From contig NC_080710.1 in assembly GCF_019097595.1 (NCBI RefSeq), positions 23,375,780 to 23,439,779 on the forward strand: DNA of 64,000 bases, read 5' to 3'. The stretch is from Hemibagrus wyckioides. Taxonomy: Eukaryota; Chordata; Actinopteri; Siluriformes; Bagridae. Below, in pieces: positions 38,845 through 48,940 of this stretch. Each line of letters begins with the position of its first letter. Position 1 is the stretch's first letter. The position numbers and the translations under genes are program-made. A model generated the notes under the pieces. The model ran no database searches and was not told the origin of the DNA. It saw only the letters and a list, made by a program, of their open reading frames with translations.

Positions 38845-41800
38845 CCTTCACAGCAGAGATTATTTGCCTCATATAATCTCAAGCAGCTGTATTTACACTA
38901 ATTGCTACGTCTGATATCCAGCGCTACAGGGTGACTTTCTGTTCCGTTCTGAATAAAACTTCGACTTAGGAGAGAGCAGGAGAAAGCTTATCCGTTTGTG
39001 TTTTTAGTTTAGGTTTCACTGTTTGAGCAAGAATCTTGCCGCCTGATTGGCTTATCAGTGAGAGATAAAGCAGCTTCTATCTGTTCTTAAAAGGAGTGGA
39101 ATGCTGAAAAAGCTCACACAGCGCACTGCGTTATCTCTAAACAATGTGAGGGTTGTATCGGAGAATCTGAGAGACAAATACAGCCTACGCAAAAACACTG
39201 GAATAAGCAAATGGCATACATTCAGTTTTTTTGACTGAAAAAAGGAGTCATATAGGGCTCTGAGAGCCCATCTTTCTGAGCGTGACGGTTCTGTGTATCT
39301 GTGTGTGCGTTTGCAGCTGTTGTCAAAGTTGGAGCAGACAGGGCTGCAGACGGAAGGAATTCTCAGGGTTCCTGGCTCCGCCTCTAGAGTAAAGGTAAAA
39401 TACCTTAACCCCTAAAAGTGTTTTCATTCTTTAGACTTAATCAGTAATTCAACTACTGAGTGAATGTCACACACACACACACACACACCCATATCCTGGC
39501 CAAAATTTGGTTTTGAAGTCACTCAACATCAGCAAGCTTTAAATCCAAGACACACCACATTTCCATCACCATCTTACCTCAGACTTTAACCCACACACAT
39601 AATGTGGCAATGGAAAACAAAACGAAAAAAATAAAATAAAATCATGCAGCTCCCTGACGACCCACACGTCTAGCATTTTGCAGACCTTATTTTAGCCACT
39701 ATGGTCCAGTTTCACTTCCTGCTACACACACATTCTTTGTGCCCATGTTGATCTTTCCATGTGTAACTGCTCAGAACTAATGAAAGCTAGCGGCGCCTGC
39801 ACGGGTTTGCCTTGTTGATTGAAATCTCTTAAGAGGCTGTGAAGCTTTGCATCTTATTCAGGTAGTCTAATCCAGTCCAATCCATGCCTAGCAGAAATGA
39901 ACCTGTTAAAAGGCAGTTCGATGGTAAGATAGAAGGAGTAAAAAAAAAACATTTTGGGTAACCTATGTGTGTGTGTGTGTGCGCGTGTGCTTATTATCTA
40001 CATTTATCTACAAGCGGGTTAGCTAACCCTAACCCTAAGCATATGTTTGTAGAGTCCACCTCTGCACAAAACATTCTCCAGTGGAGTTTAGCTTATAATG
40101 TCTCGATAAGCGATGTTTAGATCAAACATACAATTTAATTCAGATGCTTTTGTTTGTTTTAATGCTAATTATCAAGTTTGCTGTGTCTGCATTCAATTAT
40201 AATACAGTTTTGATAGAAATCACAGTGGGGTTATTAGTATGGAGAGACTCCAGAGCATCCTGATTATTTTTCTGCTCTGAGCCTTTAGAAGGAATTGACT
40301 TTGCATGGCACCGTTGCAGACCAGCTGTTTTACTTTAGTACCGCTAACACACATACACCACATATGCTCCAGGCTAAAGGTACACATGGAACTGAGTATA
40401 CAGGACTATTTGTGTGTAAAGGGGATCTTAAAGAGGGGAAAAATCCTTTATTTCATTGATATGTTGGTTTTTATTTCGGTTAGTGGTTTTTACCATTACC
40501 CATAATTGTGGACAGTGGTGTCAGTGATCACCTGAAGTGTATGAAGAATCTATTTATTTTGTGTCATTATTTGTGTTTTCCGAATGGATGGCGAGTTTGT
40601 CGTAATAAATCAGAGCCAAATTTATGCATCATAGCATTAATGTTTGACTGGGAGAGCAGACCGCATGTAGAGTTTAAGATGAAATGAAGCGCCGGTCAAA
40701 AGACGCATCGCTGGTCAGAGCAAGAGAGTAAAAAAAAATGTCAAGATTCAAGAAGTTTTGTCATTTCAACCACATATAGCTGACGCAGTACACAGTGAAA
40801 TGAAACAATATTTCTCCAGGACCTGGTGCTACAGAAACATACAACATAGAGTTCAAACACTAAAAAACAACACAGAGCTAGGACCGAAGTTTGTCCAAGC
40901 CACATAAAGTGTAAAGTGTGCAGCTAGGGGCAAACAAGGCAATGACAAGGCAGTGCAAAAAACAATAAGTACAAAAAAGACAACACAAAAACACAGGAAG
41001 CTTAGCGCCGAAAAAAAAAGAACTTAGATGGAGGTAGGATAATATGGTGTTATTTAGCTAATGACACTTTACATATATTGTTGCACATGGATGGATGGAT
41101 GGATGGATGGATAAATGAAAATTATGCACTGACACTGCAGACTCAACCCTCATTTATTTGCACCCTCTGCTCAAACAGAACAGAATCCTTTCATGCTAAT
41201 CGTCTTGTCGTGTCATAGATAACTTATTTGCCAAGTCGATTCTACCTCAACTCTATTGAACCCAATGTTTGCTCAAAGTGTATGTCTTCACTATGTCTAC
41301 ATCAGATGTTTCATTGTTAGGCCATGGAACTTTACTAGAAAATGGTGAACACCGTTCTAACAGCGCTAGAAATCCCCCTGATATTTCAGTATTCACACAC
41401 ATTGTATTTCAGTGTACAACACATTTGTATTTCACTGTTTTCCTTTAGTATTTATTTAGGATGTTCTAGAGATTTTGATGCATATTGTATTTTGGTGAAA
41501 TCCACAGCACTTGCGCCAGGAGCTGGAGGCGAAGTTTTATGACGACAGTTTCGACTGGGAGCAGGTGAGACAAAACGATGCAGCCGGTCTGCTAAAGATG
41601 TTCATCAGAGAGCTGCCGTACCCTCTGCTCACACTGCAGCACCTGCCTGCCTTCACCGCCGCACAAAGTGAGCACCTGTAAATCACGCTATAAATACCAT
41701 CTCACGTGCCTTCGCTGGAAAACCAAAAAACCCCTTTTCTTTCACAGTTCAGTTGGCACTAATGAAATGGTGTGACTAGCTGCACCAAGAATTACTATGC

Positions 41801-44800
41801 ATGATTTCCCTTTCTACAAATACTTTTTCTAACCTAAAAAAATGTAACTTATCACTGATAGCAAGCAGATAATACAGCTTTCTGTATCACCGAGTATGGT
41901 GAGATTAACAGCTCTGTCTCGGATGTGACAGATATCGCATCACACAAACACCAACTGCAGGCTCTGCACCTCCTCGTCCTGCTCCTTCCCGAAGCTAACA
42001 GAGACACGCTGAAGGTAAGAATCTCACCTGCTTCATACCTTTTTATATACTGTTTCCAATAACAGCATGTCCCAAAGTGTTTTACCACAGCGATGCTAAT
42101 TAATTAAGAACATTGTGTTGTATTTAACCTCATTCGATGTTTTTGTTTAAAACCTTCCCCGAAACAACAAATAATAAGCTAAAATAAATGTTGTAATACA
42201 GAAAAAAACCCCATAAAGCTCAAGCTCCTGTCCTGATAACCTTCATGTGGCAGAATAATTATTGATCTCTAGAAATTGCTGCCACTGGAGTCCATAAATG
42301 AAATAAAACAAATGAAATGATGATGAACGTCTTCACAGAAATTCAATAAACGTCTCTTAACATAAAGCTTCAGCATATCTATGAGCACAGAGTTTTCTTT
42401 GGTCAATAACAACTCATTTTTAAAATCCATTATATTATAAAGCTTCGATTGAATGGGTTTTTACTATAGAAACTTTAACGTTTAAGAAAAGGAAGTTTTA
42501 TGTGCCATTTATAGCTGGAGCTGCTGTCAATGCTACTGTGATAGAAAATGACTGCATACTTTCTGACCTGAAAGAATGAAAAATTCTGTGATATAAATAA
42601 TAATAAAAAAAAAAAATGACTAGCTGTTTTTATTTGTGTTCAGGAATGGATTTAAGCAGTCTTATCGCTCATGTTGATGCTTTTGTGTTTTAGGTTTCTG
42701 GTATTTCTGATTACGCTCTCTAGCTTCGGTATAAAACGATAGTACGCTTCTTTGTTTTTTTATTATTTGGCTTTGACTTGAAGTCTGCGAGAGAGCAAAT
42801 GAGAGGGTGTTTTAGGTTGGCCGTGTAGTCTGCCGCCACCGATTTTAATGATAGTCACCTTGGCGAAGGCTGCAGGAGGAGAGTAATTACAGGAAGAGTA
42901 GGTTTGCGTGTACATGTGCATGTGTGTTTTCATTCCTAGACATTTGAATGAGCTTGCAGCTGAAAAACCGGTCAGTCAGGACTGCTGTGAGGTCTAATTT
43001 CATTTCTTTTTTTTTTTTGCCAGATGGATCATTAAAACAATCATAGAGATCAAAAGATGTAATTTTAAGGTAAAAAAAAAAAAAAAATTCCTAGCCAGCT
43101 GAATTATTGTTTAAAAGCTTTAGCATAATGCACATTATCCTGTAGGAGCCCTGGTATTTGGGGAATGTTTGCCAGGTTATTTATTTGATCAGCGCTCCAC
43201 CTCACTCTCTGCGCAAGCACAAGAGGAAGTGTCTCATGACTATAATTTGTCGTATGAGAATGCAAGGGAATGAGAAGTTATTTAAAGAAGACGGCATGTT
43301 CGTAAATGTGCCTCATACCAGACGTCACAAACACTACGATATTGTGAATTACTCGTCATCTGGCTAACAGGTTTACAATAAGATGAGTTGGCGGTGGGTG
43401 TGGATTACACACGTTTATTTGATACAAACTGAGCAGATCTACTGGAATTACTGTGTGCTCAAAGATGATCTGTTGCCAGAGACTATCAGTGTGTATCAAT
43501 CTCCTGCTTTGGCTATGATTACAGCGTTCCAATTTCGTCTGAGGCCAAATCCTCTTCCTGTGAACAGACCTGGCTTTGATGTTCAGACATGAATAGTTGA
43601 TATCAAATCAACGCTTGAAGTAAACTCAAAGCAGGGCTGGGCAAGTGATATCTATCGTGTTAAAATCTGTCTCTTTTCATACATAAATATCACACACTGG
43701 TCAGGGAAGTGATTTATTTGCTAGAACATCAGCTCTGGCTGTAATTCAACTCCTCGATTTTATAGTAATTTACAATCTTTTTAATTATATGATGTTATTA
43801 AAGAGGTAAAGGCTATGCATTGATCTGGAATAGCTTTCTATAAGGACATGTTTATTTAGCATTAATGGAAGGAGTCTCATTCGGTAAGAGTCACTATTAC
43901 TGCCATGTCACTATTAGAGCTATATTGTTGTTGTTTTTTGTCTTGTGAACTCTTATGAGCAAGACAGAAATCAAAGGGAGCGGCTGTCGGAGAAAAGGCT
44001 ATTTATAGCTGCTACAACGTAAGAGATATAAGGAACTAACGTGGTTACTTAACAGCTAAAATTAGTTGTCTTTGTTGGAATGTTGCTGTGGTGAGAGAGG
44101 ATTAAAACACTACTGGATATGCTGCTATAGGAAAATAATGAACCTGTGAAAAGAGTAACTCCGTCATATCACCCTGTCATTCATTATAATTGACTGTAAC
44201 AGCACATCTTCACATAATGATCACAGTTCAGTGTTTTATTCTCTTATTTCTGACCCTGTATCTGTGTGTTTGGGTGTCATGGTCAGGCTCTGCTGGAGTT
44301 TCTGAGGAAGGTCGTGGCATACGAGGAGAAGAACCGCATGAGTCTGTGGAACGTCTCCATGATAGTGGCCCCGAATCTGTTCACGTTTAGGGGGAAGAAG
44401 GCCAAGCAGGAGGAGATGCAGGGAGCAGCAGGTGCAGCTCACCTGGTCCGCCTTCTCATCGTCCACCAGGACCTCCTGTGGACGGTGAGGCTTGTGCAAG
44501 TATATTATATACAAGCTAATTATTTGTAACGGAGCATTTCAGATTTAAACTCATTCACACCAAGGTGCTAATCAGCAAGAAGTTGTCTTTTCTGTAAATA
44601 GTTCAGCTGCCTAAAGCTTGACCTCATTGCTATTCTTAAATCCTCTTTTGGTCCTCCAAATCCATCTTAGCTTCAAGTCTGGGAGACAGATTTTCCTAAT
44701 CACATGCCACATCTGTCCTCATACAAAGATGTTGGCTTTTGTTTCAGGTGCCTTGTTTCCTCATCTCGCACGTGCGGAAAATGAACGACGCTTCCATGAG

Positions 44801-46514
44801 TAAGAAGACTCCCAGCTCAGAGAAGACGAAAAGGAGGCTGCTGAGGAGACGCAACACCGACAGAGAAAAAGAAAGGAGTGAGGTAGGCTTTAGGATCGAC
44901 CATGGCGCACATGGTGTGATCAGCCAGGAGTCATGTGACTAACGCATGCACAGAATGATTACTGAGTTATCGAGCGTCCTCGATCCTCTGATTTCAGCTC
45001 ACTGACCTTCGTGAAGGGGTCATCAGGGTGCAGGCACCACTACATGCCAAGATCTCCATGGCGATCCAGCTGGACAGTAAGACGAAGGCTCGGGATGTGA
45101 TGGCACGGTTTGATTTCGAGAACGGGTGAGTGAGCAGCAGCTCTTTATTTCAAGACACACAGGAATACAGCTGAGCAGATGTGTGATTCCTGCTTTGTGA
45201 TTTCTAGGCAAACGTCTCGAAACAGCAGCAGAAAACAGAAGCATTATTTGTTCGAGGTTGGAGGGAATATAGGTAAGTCAATGATAATAGAAAAATCACT
45301 AAAATGTACGTGTGTGTGTGTGGATTGCAACCTTCCCAAACGTCAACATTTTAACACAACTAAAAATAGTGGCATTGATTTCAGAATAAATTCACTTTCA
45401 AAATGATTTTTTGAGAAATGTAAAATAGATAGTTTTGATTCTGAGATCTGATCTGAAGTACATGCGCCATGACCACATCACAGTAACTGCGTTCTGTGTT
45501 AAACACACCAGGTTTTAATAACAGTCAATTAACATTGAAATGGAAAAACTGTAAATATTATTAATGATAAATGTAATTATTTTATTTCATATTTTTTTAA
45601 ATAAATTATGTGGCTTGCAGTTATGAGTTACATTGTGTGATAGAAGAATAAATTGCAAACAAATAATAATATTAATGCAAAATATTATTCATCATAATCT
45701 AATTTAATATATAAACCTTGTATTTGATCATGTTGCCACTCCAGAACATTCACTTCACTAGTTTAATTGCATATTTCATTACTCCTTATAAGATCACTGT
45801 AATGACTAATAATGAATAATAACACAGTCTCTCGTGTGCTATTGCTTTATTAAATATTCTCAACAAGTCATTTTCACGTATATTATAAAATGGAATGTTT
45901 ATTTATTAGTTTAAAATTGGCCATTGCTATGGTAAAAGAGAAAGAAAGCACTGGGGGACATGCTGTTTTAGAAAAATAATCAACTTTATGGTTGTAATTC
46001 CATCGCATTACCCTGCTGATGAATATTCTCTGCATCTCAGCATGCCTGTGGTGTTTTATTCCTTATGATCTAATGATGATTAGTTCATTTAGGAGCTCAG
46101 GTTTTAGTTTGATGAGCAAAAGTACACTCTTGGTGTACACCGGTAGCTCTGTTTGAATACAGACTGGGAAGGTTGTGTGTTCAAATCCCACCACTGCCCA
46201 TATGCTCTATTTGGGCCCTTAACCCTCAACTGCTCAGTTGTATGAGATAAGATGTATATAAGTTGCTCTGGATCTTTAGTTGTCTTCGCATTTATTCTGA
46301 AATCTTCTGAAAGCCTTTCTATGAGGAAATATCTCCAGACTTGTTCTGATGCTGTGCTTTACTCTAACATGACATTGCCTCACAGAATCTTGCCCCTAAA
46401 TGAAGAATATTTTGATTTCCAGGGGAGCGCTGCCTTGATCCGGACACTCACTTGCTGGAGGTGTACCGTGTGAATCCTCACTGTGAATGGGTCCTGAAGT
46501 CCAGAACAACCTGA
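17556..46514 (+). CDS. arhgap28: Rho GTPase-activating protein 28 (15 coding exons)
   Basis: The product stimulates GTP hydrolysis by Rho-family GTPases (RhoA in the known family), limiting actin stress fibres from the cytosol. Coding exons: 17556-17677, 31120-31307, 32074-32294, 34723-34798, 34962-35134, 35977-36142, 36234-36325, 39317-39394, 41508-41667, 41932-42014, 44287-44484, 44748-44882, 44998-45125, 45208-45272, 46423-46514. Every intron is GT-AG and all phases agree; the sum is 1977 nt (658 residues plus TGA), somewhat shorter than human ARHGAP28 (about 730). The N-terminus carries the family signature VVLTAYHS, followed by DRSISQDSQDSMEDYW and LLSTLTRSQAAMVKKR. The RhoGAP domain spans about residues 319-520. 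C-terminal marks are GVIRVQAP, EVGGNIGERCLDPD and NPHCEWVLK. NRMSLWN and ERCLDPD fit ARHGAP28 better than ARHGAP18, and the lama1 neighbour agrees. The start ATG at 17556 has the expected first residues. Confidence 0.95.
19005..20275 (-). mobile_element. degenerate Tc1-like transposon, transposase on - strand
   Basis: The - strand of 19260-19484 reads MAASGTDSLIFIDHVTHDGRSRMNSEVYR...LIGRNLITQRDNEPKHTA, the DDE-domain core of a Tc1 transposase, including the Asp of QRDNEPKHT. The 5' portion of the gene continues to about 20,030 with many frame breaks. Outer sequences (about 19,005-19,060 and 20,190-20,275) resemble the family's ends. It is inactive and lies in arhgap28 intron 1. Confidence 0.8.
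20300..20391. repeat. (CTTT)/(CTGT)n and poly(T) tract
   Basis: CTTTCTTTCTGTCTGTGTGTCTGTCTGTC passes into GCCTGCCCGTCCGTCC and then about 20 T. Simple sequence only. Confidence 0.9.
21380..21505 (+). repeat. tRNA-type SINE 3' part
   Basis: GGGCCCCTTAGCAAGGCCCTTAACCCCCAATTGCTCAG is followed by a GGTGTCTGGCAAATGCC tail. This is the same family as at 16505 and 46118. Confidence 0.65.
22665..23010 (-). repeat. fish L2/SINE-type repeat, longer copy
   Basis: Reverse orientation: CCATCGATCCATATTCTGTACC, GGGTCACAGGGAACCTGGAG, GGGTGCCAGCCCATTACAGGGCAC, AATTTAAAGATGTCAGTTAG, GGAGGAAACTGGAGTACCTGGAGGAAACC and CGTGCCTCACCC keep the order of the family, including its more 5' part. Confidence 0.75.
23488..23552 (+). 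CDS. candidate alternative first coding exon of arhgap28
   Basis: Inside intron 1, an ATG with G at -3 opens 21 codons that run to CGCAG|GTAAAC. The donor is in phase 2, exactly the phase needed to join exon 2 at 31120, and would give MKKGGQYLQ... followed by the normal RKAQHRGF. The preceding 200 bp are richer in CpG than the surrounding intron, as for a second promoter. This rests on phase and context only; I do not recognise the peptide, and a chance match is quite possible. Confidence 0.3.
24725..24829. repeat. hairpin-forming inverted repeat (MITE-like)
   Basis: Arms 24725-24763 and 24791-24829 pair at 33 of 39 positions around a 27 nt loop, with AGAGTGCCG and CACGGCTGT as the best-paired parts. 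This looks like a foldback element of a type seen repeatedly in fish genomes, though a hairpin RNA is not excluded. Confidence 0.7.
36234..44484 (+). CDS. arhgap28: arhgap28 RhoGAP catalytic domain exons (7-11)
   Basis: Exons 7 to 11 encode the GAP domain, about residues 316-519. The domain opens with GIFGVPLATLLENDQKK. Exon 8 (39317-39394) carries the arginine finger in GILRVPG (R363). Exon 9 has the helix RQNDAAGLLKMFIRELPYPLL. Exon 10 has LHLLVLLLPEANRDTLK. Exon 11 has NRMSLWNVSMIVAPNLF, the conserved Asn/Pro region that contacts the GTPase. All key positions are intact, so an active GAP is expected. Human ARHGAP28 is the closest sequence I recall. Confidence 0.93.
37505..37770 (+). repeat. 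dispersed fish repeat
   Basis: TTGTATAGCGCTTTTAACAATG, CTCAAAGCAGCTGTACAG, GAGCAAGCCTGAGGCAAC, ACTCCCTATGATGATATGAGG, ACCTTGAGAGGAACTG and GGGAACCCATCCTCATCTG match a dispersed repeat I recall from catfish and related genomes. It lies in intron 7 of arhgap28. Confidence 0.6.
38763..38843. repeat. (AT)n microsatellite
   Basis: About 40 uninterrupted AT units in arhgap28 intron 7. Confidence 0.97.
40735..41030 (+). repeat. dispersed non-autonomous fish repeat
   Basis: AAGTTTTGTCATTTCAACCAC, AGCTGACGCAGTACACAGTG, GAGCTAGGACCGAAGTTTG, AAGTGTGCAGCTAGGGGCAAAC and a short A-rich end form the order of a repeat I recall from catfish genomes. It sits in arhgap28 intron 8. Confidence 0.6.
41089..41111. 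repeat. (GGAT)n microsatellite
   Basis: About five GGAT units in arhgap28 intron 8. Confidence 0.9.
42015..44286 (+). other. arhgap28: arhgap28 intron 10
   Basis: It starts GTAAGAATC and ends ATGGTCAG. Mostly AT-rich unique sequence with short A and T runs. The frames at 43158-43367 and 43383-43592 are not supported as coding. Confidence 0.85.
46118..46285 (+). repeat. tRNA-derived SINE with box B
   Basis: GTACACCGGTAGCTCTG resembles a tRNA head; TGTTCAAATCCCACC is a good Pol III box B. The body continues TTTGGGCCCTTAACCCTCAACTGCTCAGTTG and TTGCTCTGGAT. It ends about 140 bp before the terminal arhgap28 exon. Confidence 0.75.
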
Positions 46515-47400
46515 GCATATTTCAGCTGCAGCAAGAGATCAAGAAACAAAACAAAACGAAAACAAAAAAGACGCTACAGCTGGCTCTCCTTTGTGCTCAT
46601 TTCAGGATATGGGTCATGAAAACAGGAGATTGAAGAAGCTGCCCCCTCTTTCCAAAACACTTAAAAAACAAGTTTTCAACAATGGAGCGGAGACAACCTC
46701 GCTTTCCCCTTTTTCAGATATTTCGAAGGATTTTGATTTATCCTTCAAGTCTTTGCGTGGAAAGCTGGATTTGAGACAGGCGCTCTCCAGAAAGAGGGCT
46801 TTGCTTGTTTGTTTGGGGTTTTTTTTTGCCCCTTCACGGCTTGCGTCACACAGTATGAACAATGCAATGCTGGCCATTGAGATTGTTTGATGCCAGAAAT
46901 GTGGGCTTTTATTGATTTAAGGCCACTGTTGAAGCATGTTTTCCCAATGCCTACAAGGCCTCAAGTGTAAAAAAAAAGAAAAGAAGCATGTACATATATT
47001 ATTTATACCACTAATTTATCCAGGTATCTTGAGATTTTACCACGTAAACCATAGCTGGTTTTGTATTACTTGCATACACTGACTGCATGCTTGCGATTTA
47101 AGCCATCTGAACTTTATGATTAGGTACAGTTATGCATACCGATCATATAGTTAGCGTTATTTTACCAAGTGAACCTTTAAATGCCAATTCACAATGCGCT
47201 TGATGTGGATTCAGTAGCTGTGCTGCATGAAACCCTAACAGGCTCTAGTGACTGCAGGATGCCTGTTTTTAAGCACTACATTATGAAAAAGTGTTGCACA
47301 GTAACCCATGGACTGTGAATTTTTACAATGCAAATGAGACTCTCGACTGTCCGGTGACCAAGCTGTAGCGGAGAGTTAATAAATATGCGGTCAAACAGGC
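46515..47400 (+). other. arhgap28: arhgap28 3' UTR (extent approximate)
   Basis: The sequence after the TGA at 46512-46514 has no credible coding frame. The first canonical AATAAA is at 47378-47383, so a 3' UTR of about 0.9 kb is plausible. Further AATAAA hexamers at 48335-48340 and 48654-48659 would allow a longer form passing through the (AT)n tract at 48059-48135. Confidence 0.5.
47378..47383 (+). terminator. candidate polyadenylation signal of arhgap28
   Basis: This is the first AATAAA on the + strand downstream of the arhgap28 stop codon. Later hexamers at 48335 and 48654 are alternatives. No downstream GU-rich element was assessed. Confidence 0.4.
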
Positions 47401-48054
47401 TCGCTGTGGAGCGTTGGGTTTCTGTGCCGGAGCTGAGGATCGCCTGAACGAGCTGATAAGGACTGGTTTTACATTGCGCTCTGGGCCGGGTTTCCACTTT
47501 AACCTAATCCCAAATGCCTGTTTAGAGTTTGGCCCAAAGTGCTGCTCACTCTGTATCCGGTTAGGCCAGCCGTACATCTCGCCTCTGCTCGCTGCCAACA
47601 CTATGATCACTGTTACTCCTAACACTAAGTATTGTAAAAGATGAACTCATCATTACTCTAGTAACTGGTTCTCTTTTTGTAAAAAGACTTTTTTTTTTTG
47701 TAAACTGTAATGTACTCGACTGTGGTATATTTTTATTTTGTTTTTGTATTAACATGATTTCACACTGCCAACTCTGACTTGGGGTTTTTTGTTGTTGTTG
47801 TTGTTGTTGTATACTGCCTCAGTATCACTTCACAGTCCAGTATTAACCACTAACAAGCACCTCATCTGTACTGATAAAAGACAAAAGATAAAAGAACAGA
47901 AACTCATACGGGAAGTCTAAAGGGAGTTGCTGAACTGCATCCATAAATGTAATTCAGATATTTGACTATTCTGTATAATATACTTTAGAAGCTATGACTT
48001 TTGTAGCCTAACAGTACGGTATCAGGATATTAACAGTCTTATAAACTGTGTTTA

Positions 48055-48058
<4 letters not shown>

Positions 48059-48135
<77 letters not shown>
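48059..48135. repeat. (AT)n microsatellite
   Basis: About 38 AT units between the first arhgap28 poly(A) signal and the Tc1-like element. Confidence 0.97.
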
Positions 48136-48139
<4 letters not shown>

Positions 48140-48922
48140 CTGTTTTATAAAATATATATGCTGTTTTATAAATATTTTGTGCTCTTAATACATGCCCAAG
48201 TAGAACCCAGGCACCTTGTATCTAAAGCCTAAAAATACAACTAAATGTTTACTTCTTAATATACAAACCACAAATTCTTTCCTCTGAAGTAGTTCTTTAC
48301 ATCCTTTTAGAAATCTGAAGTTAAATAATGCATAAATAAACCACATTCTGAAGCCTTTTATTCCTCTTAAATCTCAACAATTTGCCAACAATTAAATTTT
48401 TTATTAATAAAAGTACAGTTCATGTTTTTTGTCTATTTTTGGTCGTATTTAATGTTGTAGAATGTCCCCAAAGCATGTTCTTATCACTTACATGATCTCT
48501 TCAGTCTCTTCAGTGTAATAAAAGGGGGAAAAAAACACAGCTTGTAATGTTATTGAGAAAACATGTAGCCTTTCCTGAGCCAGAAAAATGTAACGTTACA
48601 GCTGTAGCTCTGATTGTTACAAAGTGCTGATATTGGAGACTCCTTCCAGAAATAATAAATATCTCTTAAAGGAAAACTTAATCAATATCAAGAATATCTT
48701 TTAAATCATTTTTTTTTACCATTCAAATCAAGGCATAACATTATGAGCACTGAGTGGTGAAGTGAATAACACTGATGATCTCCTCATCATGGCACCTGTT
48801 AGCGGGTGGGATATATTAGGTGGCAAGTGAACATTTTGTCCTCAAAGTTGATGTTAGAAGCAGGAAAAATGGGCAAGTGTAAGGATTTGAGCGAGTTTGA
48901 CAAGGACCAAATTGTGATGGCA

Positions 48923-48939
48923 AGACCACTGGATCAGAG
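48923..48939. repeat. 17 bp direct repeat, left border of captured lama1 segment
   Basis: AGACCACTGGATCAGAG here is identical to 51263-51279. In the uninterrupted transposon it should occur once, so it looks like a target-site duplication made when the lama1 piece was inserted. One extra A (48940) separates it from lama1 homology. Confidence 0.9.
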
Positions 48940-48940
48940 A

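Larger units (their letters stand above)
36326..39316 (+). other. arhgap28: arhgap28 intron 7
   Basis: It starts GTGCGTAG and ends TTTGCAG. It holds the repeat at 37505-37770 and an 81 bp (AT)n at 38763-38843. The open frames at 36269-36739 and 37898-38197 show no family resemblance. Confidence 0.85.

Noticed and set aside
40022..40038. Short CCCTAA telomere-like sequence
   Set aside because: Only about two units; expected by chance and not an interstitial telomere array.
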